DNA from: Phascolarctobacterium faecium DSM 14760
GTDB lineage: Bacteria > Bacillota > Negativicutes > Acidaminococcales > Acidaminococcaceae
Reading direction: 5' to 3'
Assembly: GCF_003269275.1 (NCBI RefSeq)
Contig: NZ_QLTS01000002.1
Span: forward strand, 204,452-268,451
DNA: 64,000 nucleotides
Shown: positions 63,825-64,000 of the stretch, in pieces
Layout of the letters: the number at the start of each line of letters is the position of its first letter
Numbering within the stretch: the first letter of the stretch is position 1
The notes under the pieces: model-generated
What the model saw: the letters and a program-made list of their open reading frames with translations, nothing else
The model's database searches: none
What the model was told of the DNA's origin: nothing
Position numbers and translations under genes: made by a program

Positions 63825-64000
63825 ATGAGTCTGAAGGTCCATACAAATCGCTGCAAAGGCTGCGGGATCTGCGTAGCATTTTGTCCCAAACAGGTTTTGG
63901 CAATCAGCGAGATCGAAAAAGTAGAGGTGGTCGCCGAGGATAAATGTATCCAATGCGGCCAGTGCGAAACACGCTGCCCTGACTTTGCGATTTTTGTAGA
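63825..64000 (+). CDS. Ferredoxin-type 2-oxoacid oxidoreductase subunit (KorD-like), start only
   Basis: The visible 58 residues hold two 4Fe-4S motifs: CKGCGICVAFCPKQ and CIQCGQCETRCP. The order and spacing match the small delta subunit that precedes korA/korB in many anaerobes; a plain ferredoxin is the alternative. AGGAGG precedes the ATG. The gene is cut by the right edge. Confidence 0.82.
   Translation, partial: MSLKVHTNRCKGCGICVAFCPKQVLAISEIEKVEVVAEDKCIQCGQCETRCPDFAIFV

Overview
The window reads as a chromosomal segment of a diderm Firmicute (Negativicutes; Acidaminococcaceae such as Phascolarctobacterium is my best guess). The reasons are a Firmicute-type core (gatCAB, pcrA, ligA, dnaX-ffs, EFR1-type ferredoxin, YvrJ, DUF2922 and DUF1659 proteins) beside true outer-membrane proteins (FadL/OmpP1, two TonB-dependent receptors, a large autotransporter). 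I see no transposase, integrase, CRISPR array or rRNA. The genus is inferred from recall, not from a search.

Layout. 1-1.4 kb: dnaX (cut by the window edge), SRP RNA and tRNA-Ser. 1.5-7.4 kb: universal stress protein, CorA-like transporter, and an operon of an EFR1 flavodoxin-ferredoxin with two FAD-linked 2-hydroxyacid oxidases. 7.5-14.6 kb: a secreted protein, a FadL porin divergent from a MarR regulator with a clear operator, GNAT acetyltransferase, queC, alr, a FeoB-associated Cys-rich peptide and a YczE-like membrane protein. 14.8-20.75 kb: a ~1830-residue autotransporter whose coding sequence is shifted out of frame at a G8 tract; its promoter carries a G7 tract, and a c-di-GMP-I riboswitch with terminator lies further upstream. 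20.9-30.4 kb: DUF898, gatBAC, lipoprotein, flavin reductase, ligA and pcrA (with a 30-bp in-frame tandem duplication). 30.5-33 kb: an AT-rich nuclease/NTPase (DUF2075) plus NUDIX pair. 33-45 kb: MalT-like LuxR regulator, cold-shock protein with a terminator-like leader, TtcA-like enzyme, DUF805, an amidase/DUF1659/DUF2922/YvrJ cluster, BvgS-like hybrid kinase, map, DedA and threonine aldolase. 45-49.5 kb: a REC/HD-GYP/PAS/GGDEF protein, AlaX-type editing protein and HAD phosphatase. 49.8-60.4 kb: a cobalamin riboswitch heading two TonB receptors (the first frameshifted at A-tracts), then a methyltransferase and a five-gene Nik/Opp-type ABC importer. 60.4-64 kb: a cytosolic PAS hybrid kinase, a TetR regulator, and the start of a ferredoxin-type 2-oxoacid oxidoreductase operon.

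Themes. Surface and regulatory genes here carry several hypermutable tracts: G8 and G7 at the autotransporter, A7/A6 in a TonB receptor, a 14-bp repeat at the marR/GNAT junction. This fits contingency-locus behaviour. c-di-GMP appears both as a riboswitch ligand and as the product of a GGDEF/HD-GYP enzyme. Vitamin B12 sensing is placed before what looks like a complete outer-to-inner membrane uptake route, possibly for cobalt, a metallophore or a corrinoid.
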